DNA of 64,000 nt from Dokdonella sp. (GTDB taxonomy: Bacteria > Pseudomonadota > Gammaproteobacteria > Xanthomonadales > Rhodanobacteraceae). The notes below the pieces were generated by a model. It worked only from the letters and a program-made list of their open reading frames with translations, did no database searches and had not been told where the DNA came from. The stretch spans positions 1 through 64,000 of the forward strand of contig JAHCAR010000010.1 of NCBI GenBank assembly GCA_019634795.1, read 5' to 3'. Shown here piece after piece: positions 18,395 to 25,554 of this stretch. A program made the translations under genes and the position numbers. The first letter of the stretch is position 1, and every line of letters starts with the position of its first letter.

Positions 18395-18950
18395 GAATCG
18401 CTGGGGCGGCATGGCCCAGTCGCTGCACTGGCTGATGGCGCTCGGCATCCTCGGCAACGGCATCCTTGGCCTGATCATGGACGAGATGCCGCGCGGCATG
18501 GCCAAGCTCAACACTTTCGCCATCCACAAGTCGATCGGCCTGACCGTGCTCGCCCTGCTGATCCTGCGCGTGAGCTGGCGCCTGTTCGACCGCGCCCCGC
18601 CCGACGAACCGATGCCGCGCTGGCAGCGCTTCGCCGCGCACGCCACCCACGGCGTGCTCTACCTGCTGATGCTGGCGATTCCGCTCAGCGGCTGGATCTA
18701 CAACTCGCTGCACGGCTATCCGCTGCAGTGGTTCAAGTGGTTCAACCTGCCGGCGCTGATGGAAAAGAACGAGGCCCTCAGCGACCTTGCCGGGGAAACC
18801 CATGAAGCGTTGTTCTGGGTGCTGGTCGCGGTGCTCGTCGCGCATGTCGGCGGCGCCCTCGTTCATCACTGGTTCGAACGCGACAACACGCTGTTGCGTA
18901 TGCTGCCCTTCGTCCGCCTGCGCAAGCCAGGCCAAGGAGACTCGCCATGA
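18375..18950 (+). CDS. Cytochrome b561 family protein
   Basis: 191 residues with four transmembrane helices (about 15-33, 47-66, 85-104, 146-165). Conserved histidines in QSLHWLMA, FAIHKSIG, HATHGVLY and AHVGGALVHHWF supply the two haem b ligand pairs. The family moves electrons across or within the inner membrane. It is coupled at both ends: it overlaps the first yceI by 20 bases and the second by four bases. In other bacteria cytochrome b561 is also found beside or fused to YceI, which suggests a shared isoprenoid-quinone-related task. Confidence 0.94.
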   Translation: MPLKNTENRWGGMAQSLHWLMALGILGNGILGLIMDEMPRGMAKLNTFAIHKSIGLTVLALLILRVSWRLFDRAPPDEPMPRWQRFAAHATHGVLYLLMLAIPLSGWIYNSLHGYPLQWFKWFNLPALMEKNEALSDLAGETHEALFWVLVAVLVAHVGGALVHHWFERDNTLLRMLPFVRLRKPGQGDSP

Positions 18951-19492
18951 AGACACTGTCCTGCCTGCTCGTCTCGCTCGCCCTGGCGCAACCGGCGCTG
19001 GCCGCCGACTACACGGTCGACGCCGACAGCACGCTCGGTTTCACGGCGAACTTCCAGGGCGAGGCCTTCGACGGTACGTTCAGGCACTTCGAGGCGACGA
19101 TCCGCTATGACCCGAAGGATCTCGCCGCCTCGAAGTTCGATGTCAGCGTCGACCTTGCCGGCGTCGCCACCGGCGACAAGGATCGCGACGACACCCTGCC
19201 GACCTCCGAGTTCTTCAACGTCGCAAAATTTCCCAAGGCGCATTTCGTCACGACCGGGTTCCGCAAGGCCGGCGACGGGGTCGTGGCCACCGGCACGCTG
19301 TCGCTGAAGGGCATCGACAAGCCGGTCGAGCTCGAGGTCAGCTTCGAGCCGACCGAGCGTGGCGCGCTGCTCGATGTCGCCACGACCCTGCATCGTCTCG
19401 ATTTCCAGGTCGGCACCGGCGACTACGCCGATACCTCGACGATCGGCGACGAGGTCAGGGTCAAGGGCCATCTCGTGCTGACCGCCAAGTAG
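18947..19492 (+). CDS. Exported YceI family protein (second copy)
   Basis: 181 residues: signal peptide (CLLVSLALAQPALA) then a canonical YceI barrel (DYTVDADSTLGFTANFQGEAF, LPTSEFFNVAKFPKAHFVT, GTLSLKGIDKPVELEVSF). The ATG overlaps the cytochrome b561 stop (ATGA). It is closer to the E. coli YceI length than the first copy. A periplasmic lipid or isoprenoid carrier role is known for the family from structure. Confidence 0.94.
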   Translation: MKTLSCLLVSLALAQPALAADYTVDADSTLGFTANFQGEAFDGTFRHFEATIRYDPKDLAASKFDVSVDLAGVATGDKDRDDTLPTSEFFNVAKFPKAHFVTTGFRKAGDGVVATGTLSLKGIDKPVELEVSFEPTERGALLDVATTLHRLDFQVGTGDYADTSTIGDEVRVKGHLVLTAK

Positions 19493-19544
19493 GCCGGCAT
19501 CCGCCGGGATGGCTTGACCCAGGCTCTGCGTCTACCATCGACCG

Positions 19545-20933
19545 GTGAACGACAACGACTCCCTCTGGCGGCGCCTGCTGCGCCGGTTCGGTGCCGCCCC
19601 GGCCGATCGCGTGGCCAGGCCCGATCCATCCGACCATCATCATGCCCAGGCCGAGGAAAGCCTGCGCGGTCTGCTCGAGGATCCGCATATACCGCCGGCG
19701 ATCCGCACGTCGCTGGCGACGGACTTCGCCCAGCTCGAAGCCATGCTTGGCCGTCTCGAACGCGGCGAGCTGCACCTGGCCGTGTTCGGCCGGGTCAGTG
19801 TCGGCAAGTCGGCGCTGGCCAATGCCCTGCTCGGCGAAAGCGCGTTCGAGGTCGGCGTCCTCCACGGCACCACGCGCACGGCGTCGCCTCGCCCGTGGCA
19901 GGTCGTCGCCGGCAGCGGCGTGCACCTGATCGATACGCCCGGCATCGACGAGCTCGATGGCGAGGCGCGCGAGCAGCTGGCCCACGAGGTCGCGGGCATC
20001 AGCGACCTCGTCGTCTTCGTCGTCGACGGCGACATGACCACGCGCGAGCGCGACGCCCTGGTCGTGCTGGCCGGCACCGAGCGTCCGCTGCTGATCGCCC
20101 TGAACAAGGCCGATCGCTACGACAGCGCGGAACTCGAGCGCCTGCTCGGGCGCCTGCGCGAACATGCGGCCGGGCTCGTCCGCGCCGAGGACATGGTCGC
20201 GGTCAGCGCAATGCCGCCGCCGCTGAAGCGCGTGTCGCTCGATGCCGACGGCCACGAGCAGGTCGAGATGATCCGCCAGGCGCCGAACATCGATGCCCTG
20301 CGCGACCGCCTGACCGATGTGCTGGCGCGCGAGGGCCGCACGCTGTCCGCGCTCAATGCCAGCCTGTTCGCAGGGCGCCTGACCGATGCCGTGGCCCGGC
20401 GCATCGTCGTCGCCCGCCGCGAGCTGGCGGCCAGGGTCATCCGCCAGTACTGCCTGGCCAAGAGCATCGCGGTCGCCCTCAACCCGATTCCGGTCGCCGA
20501 CCTGCTCGCTGCCGGCGCGCTCGATGCGGCCCTGGTCATGCATCTGGCCCGCGTCTACGGACTGCCGATCACGCGCCGCGAAGCCGGCGGCCTGATCGGC
20601 ACGATCTGCGCGCAACTGGCGGCCCTGATGGGCGCGATCTGGGGCATCCACCTGGTCGCCTCGGCGCTCAAGGGCCTCAGCGCCGGCATGTCGACCGTGC
20701 TCACCGCAACCGCGCAGGGCGCGCTGGCCTGGTACGCCACCGAAATCGTCGGCCGAGCCGCCGACCGCTATCTGGCCGCCGGCAAGTCCTGGGGCGAGCT
20801 CGGCGCCAAGCGCGTGGTCGCCGACATCGTCGAAAGCCTCGATCGCGACTCGATCCTGCGCGAGGCGCGCGCCGAAATCCTGCGCCGGCTGCGTTCGACC
20901 GATGCAGTCAAGGCAGAGCCGCCGGGCGGCTGA
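19545..20933 (+). CDS. Era-like GTPase with DUF697 domain (second copy)
   Basis: 462 residues from the GTG at 19545, which has a TACCAT six bases upstream and no ribosome site. The GTPase part has G1 GRVSVGKSA, G3 DTPGIDE and G4 NKAD. The C-terminal DUF697 region (VADLLAAGALDAALVMHLAR) aligns with the GTPase at 15950, and further hydrophobic helices follow (LIGTICAQLAALMGAIWGIH). Unlike its paralogue it lacks the N-terminal transmembrane pair and starts with a short basic segment. The two paralogues bracket the YceI-cytochrome b561-YceI operon. Confidence 0.85.
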   Translation: MNDNDSLWRRLLRRFGAAPADRVARPDPSDHHHAQAEESLRGLLEDPHIPPAIRTSLATDFAQLEAMLGRLERGELHLAVFGRVSVGKSALANALLGESAFEVGVLHGTTRTASPRPWQVVAGSGVHLIDTPGIDELDGEAREQLAHEVAGISDLVVFVVDGDMTTRERDALVVLAGTERPLLIALNKADRYDSAELERLLGRLREHAAGLVRAEDMVAVSAMPPPLKRVSLDADGHEQVEMIRQAPNIDALRDRLTDVLAREGRTLSALNASLFAGRLTDAVARRIVVARRELAARVIRQYCLAKSIAVALNPIPVADLLAAGALDAALVMHLARVYGLPITRREAGGLIGTICAQLAALMGAIWGIHLVASALKGLSAGMSTVLTATAQGALAWYATEIVGRAADRYLAAGKSWGELGAKRVVADIVESLDRDSILREARAEILRRLRSTDAVKAEPPGG

Positions 20934-20961
20934 CGGCGGACACATCGAAGCGCCGTTGCAA

Positions 20962-21210
20962 TCAACCGTCCGCAGCCAGGAATCGAGACACCGCCCCGGC
21001 ATCGAATGGCCAGCCGAGGTCACGATCACGGGTGAGGTCATGCAGGACCGGTACGCGCACGCCATAACGCTCGTTCAGTTCGGCATCGTCCTCGACGCAG
21101 ACGCATTCGAAATCCGGCGCCCTGGCTTCGGCCAGCACGGCAACGGCGCGATCGCAGAGCTCGCATTCTTCGGATACGTAGAGTCGCAGTGTGCAATCGC
21201 CTTGATTCAC
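20962..21210 (-). CDS. Glutaredoxin-like (DUF836) protein
   Basis: 82 residues with a thioredoxin-fold pattern: LRLYVSEECELCDRAVAVL carries a CxxC (CELC), followed by VRVPVLHD with the cis-proline that faces the active site. The length and the lack of a signal peptide fit the small cytosolic glutaredoxin-like family. It is convergent with the GTPase gene and divergent from sdaA. A disulfide role is inferred; partners are unknown. Confidence 0.85.
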   Translation of the reverse strand: MNQGDCTLRLYVSEECELCDRAVAVLAEARAPDFECVCVEDDAELNERYGVRVPVLHDLTRDRDLGWPFDAGAVSRFLAADG

Positions 21211-21340
21211 TCATATCCCCGGATTTCGCTGGACGTCTTGCAACCGCGCCGGCCAGGAACCGGAACCCGCGGTCGCATCGATGAATGATCGGGCCCAGGC
21301 CCGCACAGTGCAAACCGGAGCAGCCGCGCGGACGTCGGCG

Positions 21341-21346
21341 TAGAAT
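21341..21346 (+). promoter_or_regulatory. Candidate -10 box of sdaA
   Basis: TAGAAT 30 bases before the sdaA ATG; no -35 match is seen. Confidence 0.35.
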
Positions 21347-21376
21347 CCCGGGCACCCCCTTTTCCGAACGGTAACC

Positions 21377-22759
21377 ATGGCTGTCAGCGTTTTCGACCTG
21401 TTCAAGATCGGTATCGGCCCCTCCTCCTCGCACACGGTCGGGCCGATGCGCGCGGCGGCGCGTTTCATGACGCGCTGGCTCGATGAACGTGGGCAACTCG
21501 GGAAGACCGCGCGCGTGCGCGTCGAGCTGTTCGGTTCGCTGGCCCTGACCGGGCGTGGCCACGGTACCGACAAGGCAGTGCTGTGCGGCCTCGAGGGCGA
21601 ATGGCCCGACCGGATCGATCCCGACATCATCGCCGACAAGCTCGCGCGGATCCGCAGCACGAAACGCATCCAGTTGCTCGGCAAGCACGCGATAGATTTT
21701 GACGAGAAGAAGGACCTCGTCTTCAACAAGCGCCAGAAGCTGCCGTACCACAGCAACGGCATGCGCTTCGCCGCCTTCGATGCCGAGGGCAATGAGCTGG
21801 CCTCGCGCGATTACTACTCGGTCGGTGGCGGCTTCGTCGTCAACCACGACGAAGCGGCCGACGATCGCATCGTCGCCGACACGACCCAGGTCAAGTACCC
21901 GTTCCAGAGCGGCGACGAGCTGCTCGCCCGCTGCGAGGAGTCGGGCCTCCCCATTGCCGGGGTGATCCTCGCCAACGAACAGGCCTGGCGCAGCGAAAAG
22001 GAAATCCGGGACGGCCTGCTGACCCTGTGGCAGGCCATGCAGGATTGCGTCGCCCGCGGCATGCGCGAGACCGGCGTGCTGCCGGGCGGACTCAAGGTCG
22101 CACGGCGTGCCCCGGCCATGGCCGCCGAGCTGCGCGCGCTGCCGGAAAAGGCCTTGCGCGATCCGCTGACCATCCTCGACTGGGTCAACCTCTACGCTCT
22201 GGCCGTGAACGAAGAGAACGCCGCCGGCGGCCGTGTCGTCACCGCGCCGACCAATGGCGCGGCCGGCATCATGCCGGCGGTCATGCACTACTACGACCGC
22301 TTCTGCCCGAAGGCCGACGAACAGGGCATCATCGACTTCCTGCTGACTTCGGGCGCGATCGGCATCCTGTACAAGGAGAACGCCTCGATCTCGGGTGCCG
22401 AAGTCGGCTGCCAGGGCGAAGTCGGCGTGGCCTGCTCGATGGCCGCCGGCGGACTCACCGCCGCGCTCGGCGGCAGCATCTACCAGGTCGAGAACGCCGC
22501 CGAGATCGGCATGGAACACAACCTCGGCCTGACCTGCGACCCGATCGGTGGCCTCGTCCAGATCCCGTGCATCGAGCGCAACGCGATGGGCTCGGTCAAG
22601 GCGATCAACGCCCAGCGCATGGCCATGCGCGGCGACGGCAAGCACCGCGTCTCGCTCGACAAGGTCATCAAGACCATGCGCGACACCGGCCGCGACATGC
22701 AGGACAAATACAAGGAAACCTCGCGCGGCGGCCTCGCGGTCAACGTCATCGAATGTTGA
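21377..22759 (+). CDS. sdaA: L-serine ammonia-lyase (L-serine dehydratase), iron-sulfur type
   Basis: 460 residues, the full single-chain form. It deaminates L-serine to pyruvate and ammonia with a [4Fe-4S] cluster. Motifs are [19 protein letters not shown] at the N-terminus, [27 protein letters not shown], and the cluster cysteines in [13 protein letters not shown] and [19 protein letters not shown]. The gene is intact up to its TGA at 22757-22759. Its last 101 bases recur perfectly 1404 bases downstream, so it marks the left edge of the accessory island. Confidence 0.97.
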   Translation: MAVSVFDLFKIGIGPSSSHTVGPMRAAARFMTRWLDERGQLGKTARVRVELFGSLALTGRGHGTDKAVLCGLEGEWPDRIDPDIIADKLARIRSTKRIQLLGKHAIDFDEKKDLVFNKRQKLPYHSNGMRFAAFDAEGNELASRDYYSVGGGFVVNHDEAADDRIVADTTQVKYPFQSGDELLARCEESGLPIAGVILANEQAWRSEKEIRDGLLTLWQAMQDCVARGMRETGVLPGGLKVARRAPAMAAELRALPEKALRDPLTILDWVNLYALAVNEENAAGGRVVTAPTNGAAGIMPAVMHYYDRFCPKADEQGIIDFLLTSGAIGILYKENASISGAEVGCQGEVGVACSMAAGGLTAALGGSIYQVENAAEIGMEHNLGLTCDPIGGLVQIPCIERNAMGSVKAINAQRMAMRGDGKHRVSLDKVIKTMRDTGRDMQDKYKETSRGGLAVNVIEC

Positions 22760-22760
22760 G
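22660..22760 (+). repeat. 101-bp direct repeat, left copy (3' end of sdaA)
   Basis: Identical base for base to 24064-24164 and in the same orientation, including the stop codon. Mismatches begin immediately outside on both sides. It encodes the last 33 residues of SdaA. Confidence 0.97.
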
Positions 22761-22780
22761 GGTAGCTCGGCCGGGCGCCT

Positions 22781-22951
22781 CTAGAGTTTGTAGATCCCCT
22801 CCTCTCTCGCCGGGTGTTCGGGCCAGACTGGGCAAAGCGCCTCGATCGCATCCATCAATTCGATCCAGTCCGACAGGTCGGAATGCGCTGGCAGCGATGT
22901 AGAGGCGACATCGCTGCCCACCAGCTCTTCGCTGCGTCGCTCAGTCGTCAC
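22781..22951 (-). CDS. Small unknown protein, 56 residues
   Basis: Starts at the GTG 22949-22951, which overlaps the stop of the chimeric frame just upstream. The only notable part is the C-terminus, [20 protein letters not shown], which reads like a genuine conserved tail. No family is recognised. It may be the second cistron of the accessory gene whose 3' end survives next door. If that gene is broken, this one may no longer be expressed. Confidence 0.4.
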   Translation of the reverse strand: MTTERRSEELVGSDVASTSLPAHSDLSDWIELMDAIEALCPVWPEHPAREEGIYKL

Positions 22952-23231
22952 GGCTGGCAATTCCGGCAAGCAATTCATCGAGCAAATCCGGGCGCTCGAA
23001 CAGCGCGAAATACTCACGTACCTCGGTCATATTGAGACGTCCGCGCTGCGCACGCAACAACGCGCGAATATCGGCAAGATCCCGATCACGGGACCGGTCA
23101 CACACCTCGGCAAGCACCTCGAGAAACATCTCCCGATCCCCATCATCGAGATAGATGTCCTCCCGCCGGTCGCCCCGCGAAGTCACGTGATACAGCGCAC
23201 CAGCGAACTCGACTCGAAGCGGTCGGGCCAT
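22941..23231 (-). pseudogene. RAYT 5' fragment fused to an unrelated 3' tail
   Basis: The first 48 residues (MARPLRVEFAGALYHVTSRG to EVLAEVCDR) match the start of the complete RAYT at 24254-25108. The HUH catalytic histidines, which would follow, are missing. From about residue 49 the reading frame continues as DLADIRALLRAQRGRLNMTE, which resembles the C-terminus of another accessory gene, perhaps a nucleotidyltransferase-like protein (weak). The frame is therefore a recombination product and cannot be an active transposase. Confidence 0.75.
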
Positions 23232-23267
23232 GCTTAAAGCCTACGCTGCAACACGGACAAGTTTCAT

Positions 23268-23279
23268 ATTCAAGACCCC
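23268..23279 (+). repeat. Short form of the ATTCAAGA... RAYT-end motif
   Basis: ATTCAAGACCCC stands 37 bases upstream (minus-strand sense) of the chimeric RAYT start. It corresponds to the longer motif at 24033-24054 and 25138-25159. Confidence 0.5.
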
Positions 23280-23295
23280 AGCCCATCATTATGCG

Positions 23296-23550
23296 CTAGT
23301 AGTGATAGCGCAGCTGCGCGATGAGCATTGAGTCATCCGCAATCTTGTACACGATTCGGTGTTCATCGTTGATGCGCCGGGACCAGAACCCGGAAAGTGC
23401 ATTCTTGAGAGGTTCCGGCTTGCCGATACCCTCGAATGGCGAGCGGGAAATATCCTTGATGAGCGTGTTGATTCTTTGCAGAAGTTTCCGGTCGGTCTTC
23501 TGCCAGTACAAATAGTCTTCCCAGGCCTGCTCCGAGAAAAGGAGCTTCAT
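23296..23550 (-). CDS. yoeB: YoeB-type mRNA interferase toxin
   Basis: 84 residues, the exact YoeB size. YoeB cuts mRNA in the ribosomal A site when freed from its antitoxin. The sequence starts KLLFSEQAWEDYLYWQ and ends with the characteristic RYHY, where the penultimate His and final Tyr are catalytic; the conserved Arg region is FWSRRINDEHRIVY. Its ATG overlaps the antitoxin stop by four bases. It lies inside the segment bounded by the two sdaA 3' ends. Confidence 0.95.
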   Translation of the reverse strand: MKLLFSEQAWEDYLYWQKTDRKLLQRINTLIKDISRSPFEGIGKPEPLKNALSGFWSRRINDEHRIVYKIADDSMLIAQLRYHY

Positions 23551-23798
23551 TCGGCCAGCTTCCGCACCTTGCCGCGCCCTTCCTCAAGTCCCGCAATGGC
23601 CTCGAGTAGCCGGCGGGCATTCTTCGGGCTGCGCAGGAGGTAGGAGGTCTCTTCCAGGGCCTTGAAATCGTCGAGCGACATCATCACGACGGCCTGTTGG
23701 CCGCTACGCGTGATGATGATTGCTTCATGATCTTCGCAAACCCGATCCATCGTATCGGCCAGGTTGGCGCGGGCAGCGGTGTAAGTTATGGCATCCAC
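23547..23798 (-). CDS. yefM: YefM-type antitoxin
   Basis: 83 residues from the GTG at 23796-23798, preceded at good spacing by GGAG. It is a Phd/YefM-fold DNA-binding antitoxin: ITYTAARANLADTMDRVCED, IIITRSGQQAVVMMSLDDF, then the C-terminal helix LRSPKNARRLLEAI that wraps the toxin. It precedes yoeB and overlaps it by four bases. TGTACA operator palindromes lie 18-35 bases upstream of its start. Confidence 0.95.
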   Translation of the reverse strand: MDAITYTAARANLADTMDRVCEDHEAIIITRSGQQAVVMMSLDDFKALEETSYLLRSPKNARRLLEAIAGLEEGRGKVRKLAE

Positions 23799-23815
23799 AG
23801 GGGCAACTCCTGACG

Positions 23816-23833
23816 TGTACAGGATATTGTACA
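23816..23833 (-). promoter_or_regulatory. YefM-YoeB operator with overlapping -10
   Basis: Two TGTACA palindromes are separated by 6 bases, 12 bp centre to centre. TGTACA is the core described for the E. coli yefM-yoeB operator. On the minus strand a TACAAT -10-like box overlaps the palindromes, so bound complex would block transcription. Confidence 0.8.
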
Positions 23834-23879
23834 TATCGGAGTGGTGGTGTCCAGTGCTCTTAGGCCCGCGAACAACAAG

Positions 23880-24005
23880 CTCGGCGAGCACCACATGAAA
23901 CCTCGCCGGATCAGCCTCATCCCGGAAGACATCTTCACACCGCCCACCCCACGGGGCGAAGTGACGACGCGCCTGCGAAATCAACTCAGATAAGTCGGGT
24001 CGCGC
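23880..24005 (-). pseudogene. Decayed RAYT 5' end
   Basis: Aligns without large gaps to the first 125 bases of the complete RAYT at 24982-25108. The translated pieces EDVFRDEADPARFHVVLAE and EDIFLDDADRAMFLEVLAE correspond. Many substitutions and loss of the start codon show it is an old relic. It sits between the yefM operator and the repeat at 24033. Confidence 0.6.
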
Positions 24006-24032
24006 CTGGAGCCCACGCCACGGCAAGGGCAA

Positions 24033-24054
24033 ATTCAAGATTCAAGACCTGACC
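24033..24054 (+). repeat. RAYT-end motif, copy 1
   Basis: A 22-base sequence beginning ATTCAAGATTCAAGACCTGA, identical to 25138-25159. Each copy lies just outside the 5' end of a RAYT or RAYT relic, so it probably marks one end of the mobile unit. Confidence 0.75.
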
Positions 24055-24063
24055 ACGGAGCCG

Positions 24064-24164
24064 CAAGGTCATCAAGACCATGCGCGACACCGGCCGCGAC
24101 ATGCAGGACAAATACAAGGAAACCTCGCGCGGCGGCCTCGCGGTCAACGTCATCGAATGTTGAG
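24064..24164 (+). repeat. 101-bp direct repeat, right copy (duplicated sdaA 3' end)
   Basis: Perfect second copy of 22660-22760, starting ten bases after the RAYT-end motif. It has no start codon and no coding context of its own. The perfect identity points to a recent event. Confidence 0.97.
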
Positions 24165-24253
24165 AGCGCGAAAGTCCCCCGCATAAGCTGTGAGCCGGAC
24201 CCGTCGACCTCGATGAATGTCTCATTCGCCGACGCTTGATCCGCATCGCGGTC

Positions 24254-25108
24254 TCAGTTCCCCAGCTTTTCCTTCTGTTGTCGTTTAAGAATCCGGCTGA
24301 CCATTGAATAGTGCAGACCAAAGTGATCGCCAATGGCCTTCATGCTGTATCCGCCGCTGGCATAGGCAGCCGCAATGGCCCGATCCCGATCCGGTTTGGC
24401 GCTTGCGTAGTGCTCGAGCGATTGCGGAGGCAGCCGATGCTGAATGGACGGAACTTCATCGAGCGGGGCATCGCCTTCCAGGCTGGATAGCATCCGCTCG
24501 ACGAAGGCCTCGTCACCCAGAAATACCTGACGCTTCAGTTCAGCCCAGGGGGCGCTGGCGCCTTTGCCTTCACTGATGAATTGCCGATACGCCTGCATGG
24601 CCGCCTTGCGACGCGTACCGAATGCAGACAGCAGCCAGTCGACGCTGAGCCAGGCAGGTGCATCCGACCATCCGGCCGTCGCACGATAGCTGCTCCACGG
24701 CCAGTCCCTGGCCGACCGCACCATTCCCGCACGTACCGGGTTTAGCACCACGTAGCGGGCCAACTCGCGCAGATACGATTCCTTCTGCACAATGATCGCC
24801 TTGTATCGCCCCTGAAACACATGCCCCACGCGCCGGTGGCGTCGATTCGATCGCTGGGTAAATACCCCGTTCAACTGGCGCATACCCAGGCTCAACGTGG
24901 AGTCGCGCGTCTCGACTACCAGATGATAGTGATTGCCCATCAGGCAATAGGCGTGGCAGACCCAGCGAAATCGATCGCAGACCTCAGCCAGCACTTCGAG
25001 AAACATCGCCCGATCCGCATCGTCCAGGAAAATGTCCTCGCGCCGATCACCTCGCGAAGTGAGGTGATACAGCGCGCCGGCAAATTCAATTCTCAGCGGT
25101 CGGGCCAT
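24254..25108 (-). CDS. REP-associated tyrosine transposase (RAYT)
   Basis: 284 residues and apparently intact. This is the Y1/HUH superfamily: YHLTSRGDRREDIFLDDADR, the HUH motif in GNHYHLVVET, GRYKAIIVQKESYLRELARY with the candidate nucleophile tyrosine, and NPVRAGMV. Residues about 235-275 form a C-terminal helix-turn-helix (YSMKAIGDHFGLHYSMVSRI). RAYTs mobilise or maintain REP palindromes and are usually domesticated. The start region shares clear homology with the fragments at 22941-23231 and 23880-24005. It is the likely source of those pieces. Confidence 0.93.
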   Translation of the reverse strand: MARPLRIEFAGALYHLTSRGDRREDIFLDDADRAMFLEVLAEVCDRFRWVCHAYCLMGNHYHLVVETRDSTLSLGMRQLNGVFTQRSNRRHRRVGHVFQGRYKAIIVQKESYLRELARYVVLNPVRAGMVRSARDWPWSSYRATAGWSDAPAWLSVDWLLSAFGTRRKAAMQAYRQFISEGKGASAPWAELKRQVFLGDEAFVERMLSSLEGDAPLDEVPSIQHRLPPQSLEHYASAKPDRDRAIAAAYASGGYSMKAIGDHFGLHYSMVSRILKRQQKEKLGN

Positions 25109-25137
25109 GCCCCGAATCTACGCCCCAAATCGGGGCC

Positions 25138-25159
25138 ATTCAAGATTCAAGACCTGACC
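25138..25159 (+). repeat. RAYT-end motif, copy 2
   Basis: Identical to 24033-24054, located 29 bases outside the start codon of the complete RAYT. It runs directly into the 18-bp tandem repeat. Confidence 0.75.
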
Positions 25160-25190
25160 CCTTTCTCCCTCTTGACCCCTTTCTCCCTCT
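25155..25190 (+). repeat. 18-bp tandem repeat, two perfect copies
   Basis: The unit TGACCCCTTTCTCCCTCT occurs twice without a gap. The right end reaches the stop codon of the lipoprotein gene at 25189-25191, so the RAYT unit ends at, or has cut into, that gene. Confidence 0.9.
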
Positions 25191-25554
25191 AGCGGACATC
25201 ATCTCCACTTCCACACTCGTCAATTCGATTTGGCCCCCTTGAGTACGGAAACGTCATCGCCTTCATTTCGCAGCCCTTCGATGGCACAAGCACAAGCTGC
25301 TCTCCATATGAATCAACCAGAAAATACCTTGAATTCTCCTTTGGAATACCCAATCGAACAGCATACTGCTCTACGCACAATATGATGTCTTCTAGGGTAG
25401 TCGCCTTGCTGTTGCATGAATCTAAAGCGTCCCTGACATTGAGAATCTTCGCATGTGTACTCATTCGTCGATTGTCAACCTGAGTACATGAGACCAAAAC
25501 AGCAATTAGGATGGGCGTCAGAGTCAAATTTACAACATACTTTGAGTACATCAT
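25189..25554 (-). CDS. Small lipoprotein following the RHS tip gene (possible immunity protein)
   Basis: 121 residues. A signal sequence ends in a lipobox (LIAVLVSC), so the mature protein is likely lipidated. The body is rich in Asp, Glu and Cys. The end GPNRIDECGSGDD resembles the Ca-binding C-terminal loop of GspG-type pseudopilins (weak). Base composition is clearly more AT-rich than the core genes. Its ATG overlaps the TGA of the RHS frame by four bases, the usual arrangement for a toxin tip and its immunity gene; that role is inferred. Its stop touches the tandem repeat at 25155-25190, so the 3' end may be altered. Confidence 0.55.
   Translation of the reverse strand: MMYSKYVVNLTLTPILIAVLVSCTQVDNRRMSTHAKILNVRDALDSCNSKATTLEDIILCVEQYAVRLGIPKENSRYFLVDSYGEQLVLVPSKGCEMKAMTFPYSRGPNRIDECGSGDDVR

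Noticed and set aside
25155-25190. Attachment site for a phage-type integrase
   Set aside because: Only a two-copy tandem repeat at the RAYT end; no integrase gene occurs in the window.
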